Positions 1-10,717 of a DNA stretch of 64,000 nt are shown here, one piece after another (the stretch's first letter is position 1; every line of letters begins with the position of its first letter). Below the pieces are notes generated by a model, which worked only from the letters and a program-made list of their open reading frames with translations, searched no databases and was not told the DNA's origin. The stretch spans positions 2,919,001-2,983,000 of the forward strand of contig NC_037088.1 in the NCBI RefSeq assembly GCF_002994745.2. Reading direction: 5' to 3'. A program made the translations under genes and the position numbers. This DNA is from Rosa chinensis. Its lineage: Eukaryota; Streptophyta; Magnoliopsida; Rosales; Rosaceae.

Positions 1-439
1 AATGCAAGTAACCATGCTTTGGTTCTCAAATTTGAATTCCTGTAGTCAAAGTTTGGTTAACTTGCTGAACCTAAGTGTTAATCAAGTTTACAAAACCATT
101 AATTAATTGCAAGAGTTAAAGAAAATTGATGGCATTCAAAACCATGGAGAACAAAATTTTGGATATTCAGCTTGAATGCAAGGTTATGAGTTTTAATTTC
201 CAACTTGGCAATTACTATATTCAAATGCATGTAACCGTGTTTTGGTTCTCAACTTTGTATTCTTGTACTCAATATAGTCTTAATAGTTTCAACCGGTTTA
301 ACCTTAAGACTGACGCTTTTTTACCAATAGAGCCGAAATCGACCAAACCGAATCATGTAAAATCGAAACTGAGGCTGAACAGAACTGAAGGACTGAGTTC
401 GGTCTGGTTTCGATTCTCAAGAACCAATAGTTTGATTCT

Positions 440-565
440 AGCTTAACGGACGAAAGTAAGAGTTTTTATTCAAAAAACTCCTACCTCAATGCATTTGGCA
501 AGGTTCGAACACCAGACCACTCAAATGCGAGTTCAAGCCTTACCCATTAAGTCACAAGCTTGTTT
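440..565 (-). repeat. SINE-like or tRNA-derived repeat fragment (tentative)
   Basis: Read on the minus strand, this stretch contains a polymerase III B-box-like word (GTGTTCGAACCTTG) about 40 bases downstream of a weaker A-box-like word (TTAATGGGTAAGG), followed by an A/T-rich tail. That layout is typical of a tRNA-derived SINE head. No flanking duplication was found, and the block ends close to the start of the CACTA element. It could equally be a fragment of another retroelement that keeps a tRNA-like segment. Confidence 0.3.
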
Positions 566-581
566 GTGATAAGTTATTTTG

Positions 582-1230
582 CACTACTAGAATTTTGTTA
601 ATAGACATCAATCCAAAACTAATGTAAAACTAAAATCCGACTGATTTCTTAGTGGGTGATGTAAAAGATCGAGAAAATCAGACATCGGTCAGACACCGAT
701 GTCCAGGATAACAACCAACATCGCTTTTAAAACAAAAATCGATATATAATCGTTATAATCATCATAAGTTTGCATGTTAACTACATTTAATTATTCATAT
801 TTTGACATTTTATGTTTAATAAAGTATATGTCGAACGATACCTACGTTGACATTTAAATCGATTATTATTCCAGAAATGATGTATTTGATTATACCAGAC
901 ATCGCCTCAATTTTCACAAACCGATGTGCACTAGTTTATGGTAAATCAATTTTCTTTATATAAAGTGATTTGTATGATTGTATAAGATAACGTTTTGGTT
1001 TTTACAAACCAATGTGCACTGGTGTGGGGTACATCAATTCTTTATACACATTTCAATATATTCATATCCATGGGACATCGATTTTTATTTTTAAATTGAT
1101 TTACGATCTCTCAATTGACTTCGATTTGTTAGGCATAACTGTTTTGTTATACATTTATATACATCACTTCTTTTTTATAAGCATGATGTATAAAGTTTAA
1201 TTGTAATTGCTGTTGTTCTCAACATAATAA
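582..1230. repeat. CACTA left subterminal repeat zone
   Basis: This AT-rich zone inside the left end of the CACTA element holds several copies and inverted copies of ACATCGGT/ACCGATGT and variants such as ACCAATGTGCACT. No gene is apparent. In CACTA elements such zones bind the transposase. Confidence 0.7.
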
Positions 1231-1934
1231 GTCAAGCACATCATCCAATTTTGGGGCATTCCATTAATTTTCTATCCAAATTCATGATCCAACATAGTTC
1301 ACAAAAAAAAAACCTTAGACATATAAAGGCTAGCCTAGAAACGCATGAACAACAAGCTAAAAGATCAGTCTCAGTCTCAGTCAAGATAAAGAGTTGCTTG
1401 GGTACGCCAAACTCAAATATTTCACACTTCCAATGTGCCCCATCAGAATTGCAGTACATTTCTTTTCCTGAATATCCGGTACTTTAACTTGGCGAATAAA
1501 AAAAAAACCAAAGGAACAGCCCGTGGCCATGTGTCACAAGTGTACGTGATCACCACTAATAAACTCACATTAAGATCAAACTCATCAGGATAGTGCTAGT
1601 ATTCTCTAACTAATATCAATATCACAAACAAACAAATTAGCAAAATGCATAATTCAACAAAAGGAACCACAAAGTAAAAGCAATCCAACATGCTAATATT
1701 AATCAGATGATAGCATCTATGTAATATTGAACTTGAACAGAAAGAGGGCCTTGAACAAGAAATAAATTTCAAAGCATGCTCATAAGTAGAAATGGAGAAC
1801 ATAGTAATACTATATTATTTTTTAGTAAGACACGGGCCTTTTCGTTTAAGTATGTAGTAAACAGACAATTAATGTTCAAATTTCTACACAACAAATACCA
1901 ATAAAAAATATAATTGTATAAGAAAACATAGTAC

Positions 1935-2075
1935 TTGCAAGCTCTTTACAAAACTTGACTGGAAAATGTACTGGATCCTGGCTCCTCCTAACAATTCTTT
2001 AGTTGACATCTCCAGATTTTTTCCATCCAACATGGAAGAAAAAGCTGTCAAGTAGTGAAAGAGAATCATGAACAT
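1935..2075 (-). pseudogene. Captured fragment resembling dynamin-related protein (DRP1 class)
   Basis: The minus strand encodes a segment with the words MLDGKNLEMSTKELLGGAR and IQYIFQSSFVKSL. I recognise this as the stretch of plant dynamin-related GTPases (DRP1 group) just after the GTPase domain, where family members read close to EMSTSELSGGARIHYIFQS. Only about 45 residues remain. There is no start, and the flanks do not continue the family. It lies inside the CACTA element, so it is best read as a captured exon. The assignment rests on memory of the family, not an alignment. Confidence 0.55.
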
Positions 2076-2194
2076 TACTATCTCTCCAAGAAGTGTAACA
2101 TCAAAAAGCTAGTGCTTAAACAGCATAAGCAAGTAGCATATATGAAACTAAATACCAAGAAGTGTAAAACAAAAAACAAAGCAGTATGTTGAAC

Positions 2195-2480
2195 TGCTGC
2201 ATATTGTCTATCCAGAGTCTCAATGAGCTTGTTGGCAATGGCACTTGCATACAAAAAGACCTTCATACATCTGCACAACAACAAAAAGCAACCCATAATT
2301 AAAACAATGCATGATGAAATGCCCCAACTAAAACAAATCCATGAGATAATGCCTCTTGCTCCTCTCTCTCCCACACCTTTTTTTCTCCGTCCGCAGTTTC
2401 AGCTCACTCACAGTCCTCTTGAGCTCCTGTATGTAATCAATGGCATCTCCCACTATAGATGGCTTTGCTCCAATTAATTG
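2195..2480 (-). pseudogene. Captured bHLH gene, 3' exons (helix 2 and C-terminus)
   Basis: On the minus strand about 2475-2335 encodes GAKPSIVGDAIDYIQELKRT followed by VSELKLRTEKKRCGRERSKR. This is the loop and second helix of a plant bHLH domain, closest to the anther-expressed bHLH10/89/91 (EAT1-like) group. A further piece at about 2290-2200 (YASAIANKLIETLDRQYAAV) looks like the C-terminal segment of the same family, but less certainly. It pairs with the basic/helix-1 exon at 6363-6585, about 3.9 kb upstream on the same strand. Between them lies an intron now filled by two nested transposons. No continuous reading frame remains, so this is a captured, broken gene. Confidence 0.7.
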
Positions 2481-3049
2481 TGTCCTAGACATCAAGCACA
2501 GTTGTCAATACTATGCCAAAAATAGAGAAACAGTAATGGAACTATTGATGTTCTAATTGATCTTGCTAGGTTCCCCAAACATATAGCAGAATCATCATTG
2601 TTATGCCAAAAACATAGAACCAGTTATGAGACTATCCAAATAGATAGCCCAATTAAAACAAGAAGGATTAAATTCAGTTTACCCCCTGAACCTTTGGGCC
2701 TAAAATCAGTCTGGTCCTTAAACTTTTTTTTTAATCAGACTGGTCCTTGTATTCTCAAACAACATCACCCGAGTCCAAATTCTTCAAATGTGATGTCCTA
2801 TGCTAAGTTGGAGCCAACAAGGGGGCCTACACTTCAGCTTTTTAAACCCTGAAGGAAGGCAGAATGGACATTTCCATTTTAATATAATTTCTAATTTTTA
2901 TTTTTATTTTTATTTTTTCTCTACTCTCTCTCTCTCTCTCTCTCCCCTCTTCTTCTTCTCCTCTATATCAGCGACCACGCCAAAACCCCTTCTCAATCTC
3001 TTTTTTCTTAGTCTTTCCCTCATCTTCTTCCTCCACCTCCACCACCACT

Positions 3050-3200
3050 TAATCGCCCTGATCCAATTCTCCCTCTGTTTCCAACCTCGTAGGCCTAAAA
3101 TCCCCAATCTTGGCATTGAAATCCGAGTCTAGCAGCCTTGTTAGGCTTCACGTCACCGTGAATCACTGGTCCAGCAAAGCCTCCTGGAGGCTCCTGGGTG
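3050..3200 (-). pseudogene. Captured receptor-like kinase fragment (lectin-receptor-kinase type)
   Basis: The minus strand encodes VIHGDVKPNK, then after a frame change LDSDFNAKIGDF. These match the catalytic-loop (HRD-type) and DFG-type segments of plant receptor kinases, especially L-type lectin receptor kinases that read DVKPSNVMLDSDFNAKLGDF. The catalytic Asp of the loop and the DF of DFG are present, but the frame is broken and only about 45 residues remain. It lies between the long TIRs, so it was probably carried there by the element. No function is expected. Confidence 0.55.
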
Positions 3201-3802
3201 GGCTTGATGGTGGAGGTGTTAGTTTTGAGGTGGTGGAAATGGCAGAGGGGCTGAGGTTGGTAGTGTTCAAGCTTTTGGTCTTGAAGAAATTCAAGGTGGG
3301 TTTGATGAGAAATTTCAGTTTGGTGGCGGTTTGGGTGGTCTGGATGGTACTGGAGATAGAAGTAGAGGTGGTGCTCAAGGATTTAGGGGGCCAGAGAGTT
3401 GGGAAACAAGAGATGTAGAGAGAGAGAGACATTACGTTCCCGGGACGAGGGCCTCAACCCCAGGAGAGCTGGTGAGCTGGACACCGGTGACGGTGACATC
3501 CCTGTCCAGGGCGCCAAGCCAGCCAGAGTGCAGCTTCGTCTTCCCGATCACCGTCGCCACCAAGAAACCTAGGCACCACCGACAATTCCATATCTCTATT
3601 TGGCTCCTCACTCAGAATCGGGAAATGTGGAAATTGAGAGAGTTCAGTTGTGAAGAGTGAGAAAGGCTAAGAGATGAGATTAAGGAAGAAGAAGAGGCCA
3701 TATTGGGACAAAGATGGGTCTTTTGCCATTGCGAGGTGTTTGTTGGTTTTTCACGGCGGTGGTCGCCGATATAGAGGAGAAGAAGAAGAGGGGAGAGGGG
3801 GG

Positions 3803-3914
<112 letters not shown>

Positions 3915-4835
3915 AAATTAGAAATTATATTAAAATGGAAATCTCCATTCTGCCCTCCTTCAAGGTTTAAAAAACTGAAGTGTGGACCCCCTTGTCAGCT
4001 CCAACTTAGCGTATGACGTCACATTTGAAGAATTTGGACTCGGGTGATATTGTTTGTGAGTATAAGGACCAGTCTGATTAAAAAAAAAATTTAAGGACCA
4101 AACTAATTTTATGCCCAAAGTTCAGGGGGGTAAACTTAGGGCTGGGCGTTTAAGCCTGAAAACCCGGAGACTTGGACAGGCCCGTCAAAGCCCGACCCGA
4201 AAACTAGGAGACCTCGGACTGGCCCGTCAAAGCCCGACCCTTACGGGCCGGGCCCTATCTTTTTTGTAGATAAAACGGTTCGGGCCGGGCCTTAACTCTC
4301 ACATAAACGGTTCGGGCCGGGCCTTGGATTTCAAAAATGAAAAAGCCCGTTAGGCCCGTATTAGATTAAAAAGACAAGTGTCACTATATTATTGGTTGTA
4401 AGATAAGGCTCAAAATCCTTATCATAGGTATGTTCTCATTGAATTTGATCTTCAGCCCTAATTCCCCTAAATGCCCAAATGGTCAAACCTAATTTCACAT
4501 TTTCACTACCTCACTCATCCTACAAGATCTGCCGCCTCTCTAGCTCTCCTCGACTCCTCCTTCAGTCACTGGCCCACTGCCTAGCATTGCTGCGCCACCG
4601 ATTCCAGATATGCCACCTCTCCAGTTCTCCTCGAATCTTCCTTCAGTCGATTACAGACCTGCGTCGTCGATTCCATCAAGCTCCTCTCGGTTTCTCCCTT
4701 TCGTCGATTCCATACTTGATACAGTTCCATATAAGGTATCCAATCGAGCTCCTCTTTCATTGATTCTGTAACTTTTGGTTCTCATGCTATTTGTTCCTAA
4801 TCTGACAAGATTGTGTTGTCATTCCAATTCTGCAG

Positions 4836-5020
4836 TACATTTCGATTAAGCCTTTGGGCGATAGAGTGCTTTTGAAGATCAACACCGTGAAGGAAAAAAC
4901 TAGTGGTGGGATTTTGCTTCTAACCACAGGCTCCAGCTCGGACAAAGCCTCAAGGAGGAGAAGTGGCTGCTGTCAGAGAGGGCAAAACCTTCAGGCTTCT
5001 AGTCTTCTAATTCTCAATCA
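4836..5020 (+). pseudogene. Captured exon of chloroplast co-chaperonin CPN20/21 (GroES-like)
   Basis: After an acceptor-like CTGCAG at 4830-4835 the sequence encodes YISIKPLGDRVLLKI and EKTSGGILL, the start of the GroES fold in plant CPN20, including the mobile-loop region. After GILLLTTGSSS a frameshift occurs; the next frame resumes KPQGGEVAAVREGKT, the expected continuation. The coding potential is therefore broken. The upstream 4470-4760 may be the gene's 5' exon, with proline-, serine- and leucine-rich text like a transit peptide, but I cannot confirm that. Because a splice acceptor is kept, the capture was at DNA level, not from mRNA. Confidence 0.7.
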
Positions 5021-5123
5021 AGGTCTCTCTCTCTCTTGGTTAATCATAGATTCTATGTATGATATTTGAATTGAGTGCAATGGTGCAGATTGATCTAATT
5101 CTTCTCCCTATTTTGGTTGTAGA

Positions 5124-5505
5124 ATGGCCACTAATGGGAATGTTATTGTACCATCACCGAAAGCTCTAGTTGAACCAAAACCGAGAGTGCTTGAGGCTCT
5201 GCCTACTGCTCCGGTTTCTGCTCGTCCTCCTAGACCACCAAAAAGCAAGAGGAAGCGGGCTGCAAAGAAGGCAGTCAAGCCACTGAAGGTCATAGCCTGG
5301 TCCAATGTCTGATTGTCTGGGCACACTTTGACAAGTTTGATAGGGAAATTATGGAAGTTGTGGATGGAAAGAGGCAGGAAGTTAGACGTGAAGTATGAGC
5401 AAAGTGCAGGTATTGTGAAACTGACCTTGCTGGAGATTCTTCTTTTAGTGGTACTAGCACATTAAGAAGGCACATTGAGATTGACGGCTGGCTTTGCTGA
5501 ATTAG
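5124..5505 (+). pseudogene. Broken N-terminus of a hAT transposase (BED zinc finger)
   Basis: A start at 5124 opens a 62-residue frame with a basic stretch (PKSKRKRAAKKAVKP). After a frame change the text runs WAHFDKFDREI, an in-frame stop, CRYCETDLAGDSSFSGTSTL and RRHIEID. The CxxC...(x)nH pattern with the STLRRH ending is the BED zinc finger found at the N-terminus of plant hAT transposases. At least one frameshift and two stops are present, and the catalytic core is absent. Confidence 0.65.
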
Positions 5506-6362
5506 TTGTTGAATTGCTCCTTCCAAATTCCGAATGTCGACTTTCTATTTCAATTGCAGCTTTGTATTTGAATTGGGACTTTGTGTTGAATTGCATGTCA
5601 AATTGTTCCTGACTTCTTGTATTTGAATTTGGATAATGTGTATTTCAAATCTGGATATTTGAATGTGCAGCTTGAGACTTTGGATATGGATAGTGTTTTG
5701 AACTTAAAACATGTTGAAATGAATGAAATCTTGATTATATATATGTGGGCAGATAGTATAGTATAAAACTGGTATTTGGGCCCGAAAGCCCGGAAACCAG
5801 GCCCAAAAGGAAACGGGCTGGTCCCTGTAGGTGCCAAAAAGGGCTTTTGGCCCGAACCATAAAAAACGGGCCGGCCCAGTGAAATTTTATATGGACCCAG
5901 CCCTAGGTAAACTGATTGAATTTTTTTCCAAACAATAAAATCATTGCAAATGGTACATATGTGGAAATTAGTCAAATTATAAGGAATCTTTCAAGAATTA
6001 AGCAAAATGAGTATCAACCCAAAAAGAGGGAAGCATGAAAGAAACTACAAAACAGGGTCTCAAAATAGCATTGTGATACAAATCATCCAAAAAGGTACCC
6101 AATTAAAACTGCAAAACAAGAAATGAAAGAGGTTCATAGTAATACTATTGGCATAGTTTCATGAAAATGATCAAACTTTGGTACCATATATTTGCAGTGA
6201 TTGAGATTATCAATTAAAAGGACTACTTGCACCAGTTCCCCAGACAAATTTAAGCAAACAACTATTAGCAAAGCCAAAAGGGAGACAAAGCTGTGGAATG
6301 GGGTATGCATTTTTCCATGAAATAAAGGAATGAGCCATAAATTTCAGAATTGAGATGAATAC

Positions 6363-6585
6363 CTTGGTTGGGTTTGGAGTCCATTGTCTCAAAGCATGAA
6401 ACTTGTCATTGAGTTGGACTCTCCTTTGGCGCTCATAGCAAAGTGCTTGGTCCCTTTATTTCCACCTCTTCCTCTTCCAAATGGCTTCATCTCCTTAGAA
6501 AACTCCAGCACCCTATTCTCAAACAACTGCCTACTCTCGTTCTCAAGTAGAAGAAACCATCAACATCTGCTTGAATAGTTGCAGA
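6363..6585 (-). pseudogene. Captured bHLH gene, exon with basic region and helix 1
   Basis: Read on the minus strand from an acceptor at about 6586, this exon encodes VLEFSKEMKPFGRGRGGNKG, then after a 1-base frame change ERQRRVQLNDKFHALRQWTP and NPTK, ending at a good donor (AAG/GTATTC). The E-R-x-R-R pattern is the DNA-contacting basic region of plant bHLH factors. The glycine-rich lead-in is typical of the bHLH10/89/91 group that acts in the anther tapetum. The frameshift sits just before the basic region. The remaining domain is at 2195-2480. Confidence 0.75.
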
Positions 6586-6886
6586 CTGTGAGGTAAAGCA
6601 TAAAATGTTCCTGGCTTCTAATTACATATTAGAAAAATAAGTCAAGGCATCGGTACCCGTCAACAAATATCTGAGTAGTATTACTAAATACAACTCCAAA
6701 GAAACACTCTTGGTAACAAAAACCAAAAACAAAGAAACAATTTCAAGTCCTTTCTGTCAAAAATAAACACAAGAAAATAGCAAGCTAGGTCTGAAATTAC
6801 CTTAACCATATCTCCTCTTTCACTGAATCCCCCATAAGAAAAAAATTTAAAAAAAGGAATAAAAAAGTCCAAATTGTCAAAGATAC

Positions 6887-7150
6887 CTTCACTGTAGGGT
6901 CCAAAGGTGCAAAGAAATCAGAATGTACTGGTAGTGGTTTAGTACTCTCTCCATCTGTAAACGAAGAACAACAACTAAGCAGAGAAGAGAAATTACTTGA
7001 AATGGAGGAGGAAGAAACCAAAGGAGTAGAAGGAGTGGATCCCCTAGGGTTCAAAACGGTATCGACGGCGGAAAGAGTCATGTTTTGGCGTTTGATCGTG
7101 TTGGAAGAGGCTGTGGATGACTGCGTAGAGGCCACGATGGTGCTATTGAT
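6887..7150 (-). pseudogene. Possible 5' exon of the captured gene (serine-rich), unidentified
   Basis: A minus-strand frame starting MASTQSSTASSNTIKRQNM ends DPTVK at a donor-like GTATCT (6886 and below). It lies upstream of the bHLH basic-region exon on the same strand, so it may be that gene's first exon. I do not recognise the sequence. Serine-rich composition alone is weak evidence. Confidence 0.3.
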
Positions 7151-8347
7151 GATGGCGACGGTGTTGCTGTAATCAGGTAAAAGCTTTGACTAGTTCACAA
7201 ATAGCCCACAAATCCATACAATAACATGAAGTAAATGACCTACCTGAGATGAGAAGTTGGTTGATCTTGGTCGGAGGCGGAGGGAGGTGGAGAGGGAGCT
7301 CTGGTTTCTTTGACTCTGTCGGAGTCTAAGTTTCTTCGACTCTCTCGATGCCTTAGATTTTGTCGGAAAATGGAGGAGGAAGGATTTTGATGGTGAGGAG
7401 GAGGAGGAGCTCGAGAAGGGTTGAGAATGGATATTAGGGTTTTTTGGGGTCGGGTCTAATTTTTTTTCCTCAAGTGTGATAGTTTTGTTCCCCGCTTTCT
7501 TCAAATCTTTAAAACACTTAGCCGCTTCATGATTATAGGTTCCCGCAAATTTTAGAACAAAAATTTTAACACCGGTCATTTTAAGAACCGATGTTTATGA
7601 TATACATTTAAATCAGTATTTTTCTACAACGATGTTAGCTTATTTTTTTACATAGTGTGCAAGTCTAACCGATTTAAATTATGTGATGTCTATTAACATA
7701 ATTCTAGTAGTGTTGGGTTTATACTTATTTACAAACTTATAACATTAAAAAGATAAAAAGAAATATAACCTTTGAATTCTATCTATCTCTTGTTGTTGTT
7801 TTCTTCTTTGTCTTTTATTTTTTTGTTCGGCTCTTCTTCTTCATTGTTTTCTTCTTCATTTTTCTTTCTCCTTCTGCCCTTCTCATCTTCTTCACCTTGC
7901 TTAGAGATCCGGGCTTATGAAACCTCAAGATCGATCTTCGTTTTCTTATTCATCTGGTGTTCTTTTTGTTCCTCTTCCTTCTACCTTTCTCATCTTCTTC
8001 ATCTTCCTTAGAGACCTAGGCTTATGAAACATCAAGATCTATACATTTAAGGTCCATAAATCTCTAGATACTCAATAAATTTGCAGATTTCATCGCCAGA
8101 TTCTTCTATTTTAGTTCTTCAAAGCCTCTAAATTTCGATGTTGAAATTCTCGTATACTGATTGAAAACCTACTGTCAATCGGTAAACCAAACTTTTGATA
8201 ACTGAAAAGCTTGGTCCGGCAGCAATCACATTTTGGCAAGCCAGAAAGTATTAGCTTGGTTCTGGCTTAGGCAAAAAATCTTGGTTTCCGAACAGAAGCC
8301 AGTCCTAAAATCCATCATGAGGAAACCAATGTTCTATAGAACGTGAT

Positions 8348-8697
8348 AAAGTAATTTGGGGTTCATATCCAAAACCAATTGAAAATGGATGAGGTGTGTC
8401 AAACCCTTATAAACTCATAGGCAAGGTCCCCATTTTTCATATAGGATCCATACTCTCAACACGCCCCCGCATGCGTGGTGAATTTTCAAGTTATACATAT
8501 GTATAACTTATATTGGGTGACGTAGAGCCCGTGTCGCAACGAGACATGCACACATGGAATAACCTACTCTGACACCATGACAAAGTAATGTGAGGTTCAT
8601 ATCCATAACCAATTAACATTAGATGAAGTGACCCAAACCCTTATAAACATATAGCCAATGTCCTAATTTTCTATGTGGAATCCATACTCTCAACAGA
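8348..8697. repeat. Dispersed direct repeat pair of about 115 bp
   Basis: About 8348-8463 and 8582-8697 are two similar copies (starting AAAGTAAT, ending CATACTCTCAACA), 234 bases apart and separated by a GC-richer spacer with CCCCCGCATGCG. They look like the remains of one repetitive element or of its ends. No coding region is seen from 7713 to 8900 apart from these. Confidence 0.7.
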
Positions 8698-8922
8698 ATG
8701 AAAGGCAGTCACCACCTTAGAATCTCTCATCATAAGTTTGGAAGCCAAAAGAGTGATAAGACCAACAAAAGAAGTAGCGTTGCTAACACGCACCTTAATC
8801 CAAAATGGTGATAAAAAAAACAGAAGTGGTTTTTGGCCGCAGCACTAAAAGGTGAAGTTAATTAAGTTAACAAAGACACTTTTGGGAATCATATCCTGTT
8901 AATTTCAGTGAGGGCAGATTCC

Positions 8923-8956
8923 AGCCCAATAGAAGCTTCCAAGTTGGGCTTTGCCC
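8923..8956 (+). promoter_or_regulatory. Site II-type motifs upstream of ADP/ATP carrier copy 1
   Basis: AGCCCA at 8923-8928 and TGGGCT followed by TTGCCCA at 8945-8956 lie about 180-200 bases before the first untranslated exon. Site II (TGGGCY) elements are bound by TCP factors and are common in plant promoters of mitochondrial energy genes. The motif is seen; the regulatory role is inferred. Confidence 0.4.
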
Positions 8957-9129
8957 ATACGACAGAGTCGTCACAGCGCCGTCCATTTTGACAGTCCAGT
9001 ATTCCGTCACGCGAAATCGCAAATGTTGGAACTTGCCAACTTGGAACCAAAAGTTAACGGCTGCGATTTGAGCCGTCGAATGCCGATTCCCAAATTGATG
9101 GGTCAATAAAAACCCCCTTTGCTACCCTC

Positions 9130-9254
9130 AAAGACTCGTCTCCTCCACACAACGCCCCACTCTCCCTAGGTCTTTTGTCTTTGAGCATTTCAGCAGCGAA
9201 GAGCTCAAGGCGGAGACCCTCGCAGCCTTCAATCGCTCTTCATTTTCTTCAGAG
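9130..9254 (+). other. 5' untranslated exon of ADP/ATP carrier copy 1
   Basis: This is the non-coding leader exon, ending CTTCAGAG at the donor GTATAC (9255). It is matched almost base for base by 18101-18225 in front of copy 2, which shows it belongs to the gene. The following 1455-base intron (9255-10709) is T-rich and ends TTTTACTTGTAG. The precise transcription start is not visible; homology between the copies begins at about 9130 (AGACTC). Confidence 0.7.
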
Positions 9255-10717
9255 GTATACCGATTTCTTGTTCTAGATCTGTAATAGCTCTCCCTGTGTC
9301 ACAACTTTGCGATTTTCTTTCAGATCTGTTTGTTTTCATTTCAGATATATGTTCGTAATTTCAAGATCTGACTTGTTTTTGTGAATTAGTGAGATCTGAT
9401 GTTCGATCTATATGTTTTGACTGCTTCGTCTTTCTCAGATCTGCTTTTTTGAGTAACATTTTATCTGAAATTTGTTTGGATTCGATCTATTTGTTTGTAT
9501 ATTGATTGTGGATCTGGAATCCGGTAGATCTGGAGATGGATGTTTTGAAATTTCGATCATTTTTTTTTTCTACGTTTAAGCGATTCTATGTCTTAGTCAA
9601 AATGAGTCAAATGCTCCCGGTTAGTAACACGGTGGCTGAAATTACTGGCTTGGACGTTTATAATGCCCTAGTATTTGTACTACCAGCTAACGCTGATTCG
9701 CGGATGTTGATTGTCTATTTTTGTGGTCTAATGTGTTTCTAAACTCAGTCTAATCATGAAGTTGACATTAGTAGTAACAAAAATTGATTTGTGTTGATAC
9801 TTTTGCTAAAGATAATCATGAAGTTGACGTTAGCGGTAATAAAAAATGATTTTTGTTGATACTGTTGGTGAAAATGACACTGAATTGTTTTGTTGGATCC
9901 TTTGCCCGGTGAACCTCTTCTTTTCCATTCATGGAAGGCTTTCCATTTTTTTGGTTATTGTAAATTATGGGTAACAGCCCCTGGTTTGTGTTATACTGCT
10001 TGCTAAAGATGACAATGAGTTTAATGGCTCATTTATTCTTCATCAAGTATTGTATCAATTGTTTGGTGTCCGGTCAAATTGGTCTTTATCTTAAGTTTTA
10101 AACAAAAAGTGTTTTGGTGTTTTGACACTGTTTGAGACTTTTACTTGTTTCTTGAGTAATGCACCAAATTTGTTTACTAACTGAACTTGTGAAGTGGTAA
10201 TATTTGTTCATATTTGATCCCAATTACATTTTATACTTCCCATGAGTCTCACTTTGGTCAACTAATTAAGGTGGTGGTGAAGTTTTATTTATTTTATTTT
10301 TAATTACTCATGTTTTGTTGTATATATCTTTGACCTAAAACTGTATGTAAAACTTCATTTTTATTTTGGGGGGTTTAGTATAATAAATGAAATGTTGTAT
10401 GCCCAGTTTAGAATTATGTTTGCTAATATTTTTTATTCAAATGTGTTCTATGTCTGATTTCGATTGTTTTCTGCCTGTTGGTGTTGTAAGACCTGGTGAT
10501 TGTGCTCAATCTCTTTTGCCATATGTCTTTTTGGATTGATGGATTTTATAGCTATTTAGTCAGTCTATTTGAGGCTTTACAATGTGATTCTTATTTGCGT
10601 TTATCCTATATGTTTTACTTTTTAACTTGATCATCAGCTCATGTTTATCGTGGAACTTTAATTATAATCAGTTGATACCTGTTTTTAATGTTTTTGGTTT
10701 TACTTGTAGGAGACGCA

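Larger units (their letters stand above)
4137..5905. mobile_element. hAT transposon, 1.77 kb, with captured co-chaperonin fragment
   Basis: The terminal inverted repeat is TAGGGCTGGG on the left, with its inverse ending at 5905. A perfect 8-bp duplication, GGTAAACT, flanks it (4129-4136 and 5906-5913), the length expected for hAT. Subterminal regions at both ends repeat GGGCCGGGCC/GCCCG words (4150-4350 and 5780-5880). The interior holds a fragment of a chloroplast 20-kDa co-chaperonin gene and a broken BED zinc-finger region from a hAT transposase. It inserted 8 bases from the tip of the long-TIR element, making it the innermost layer of a three-level nest. Confidence 0.9.
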
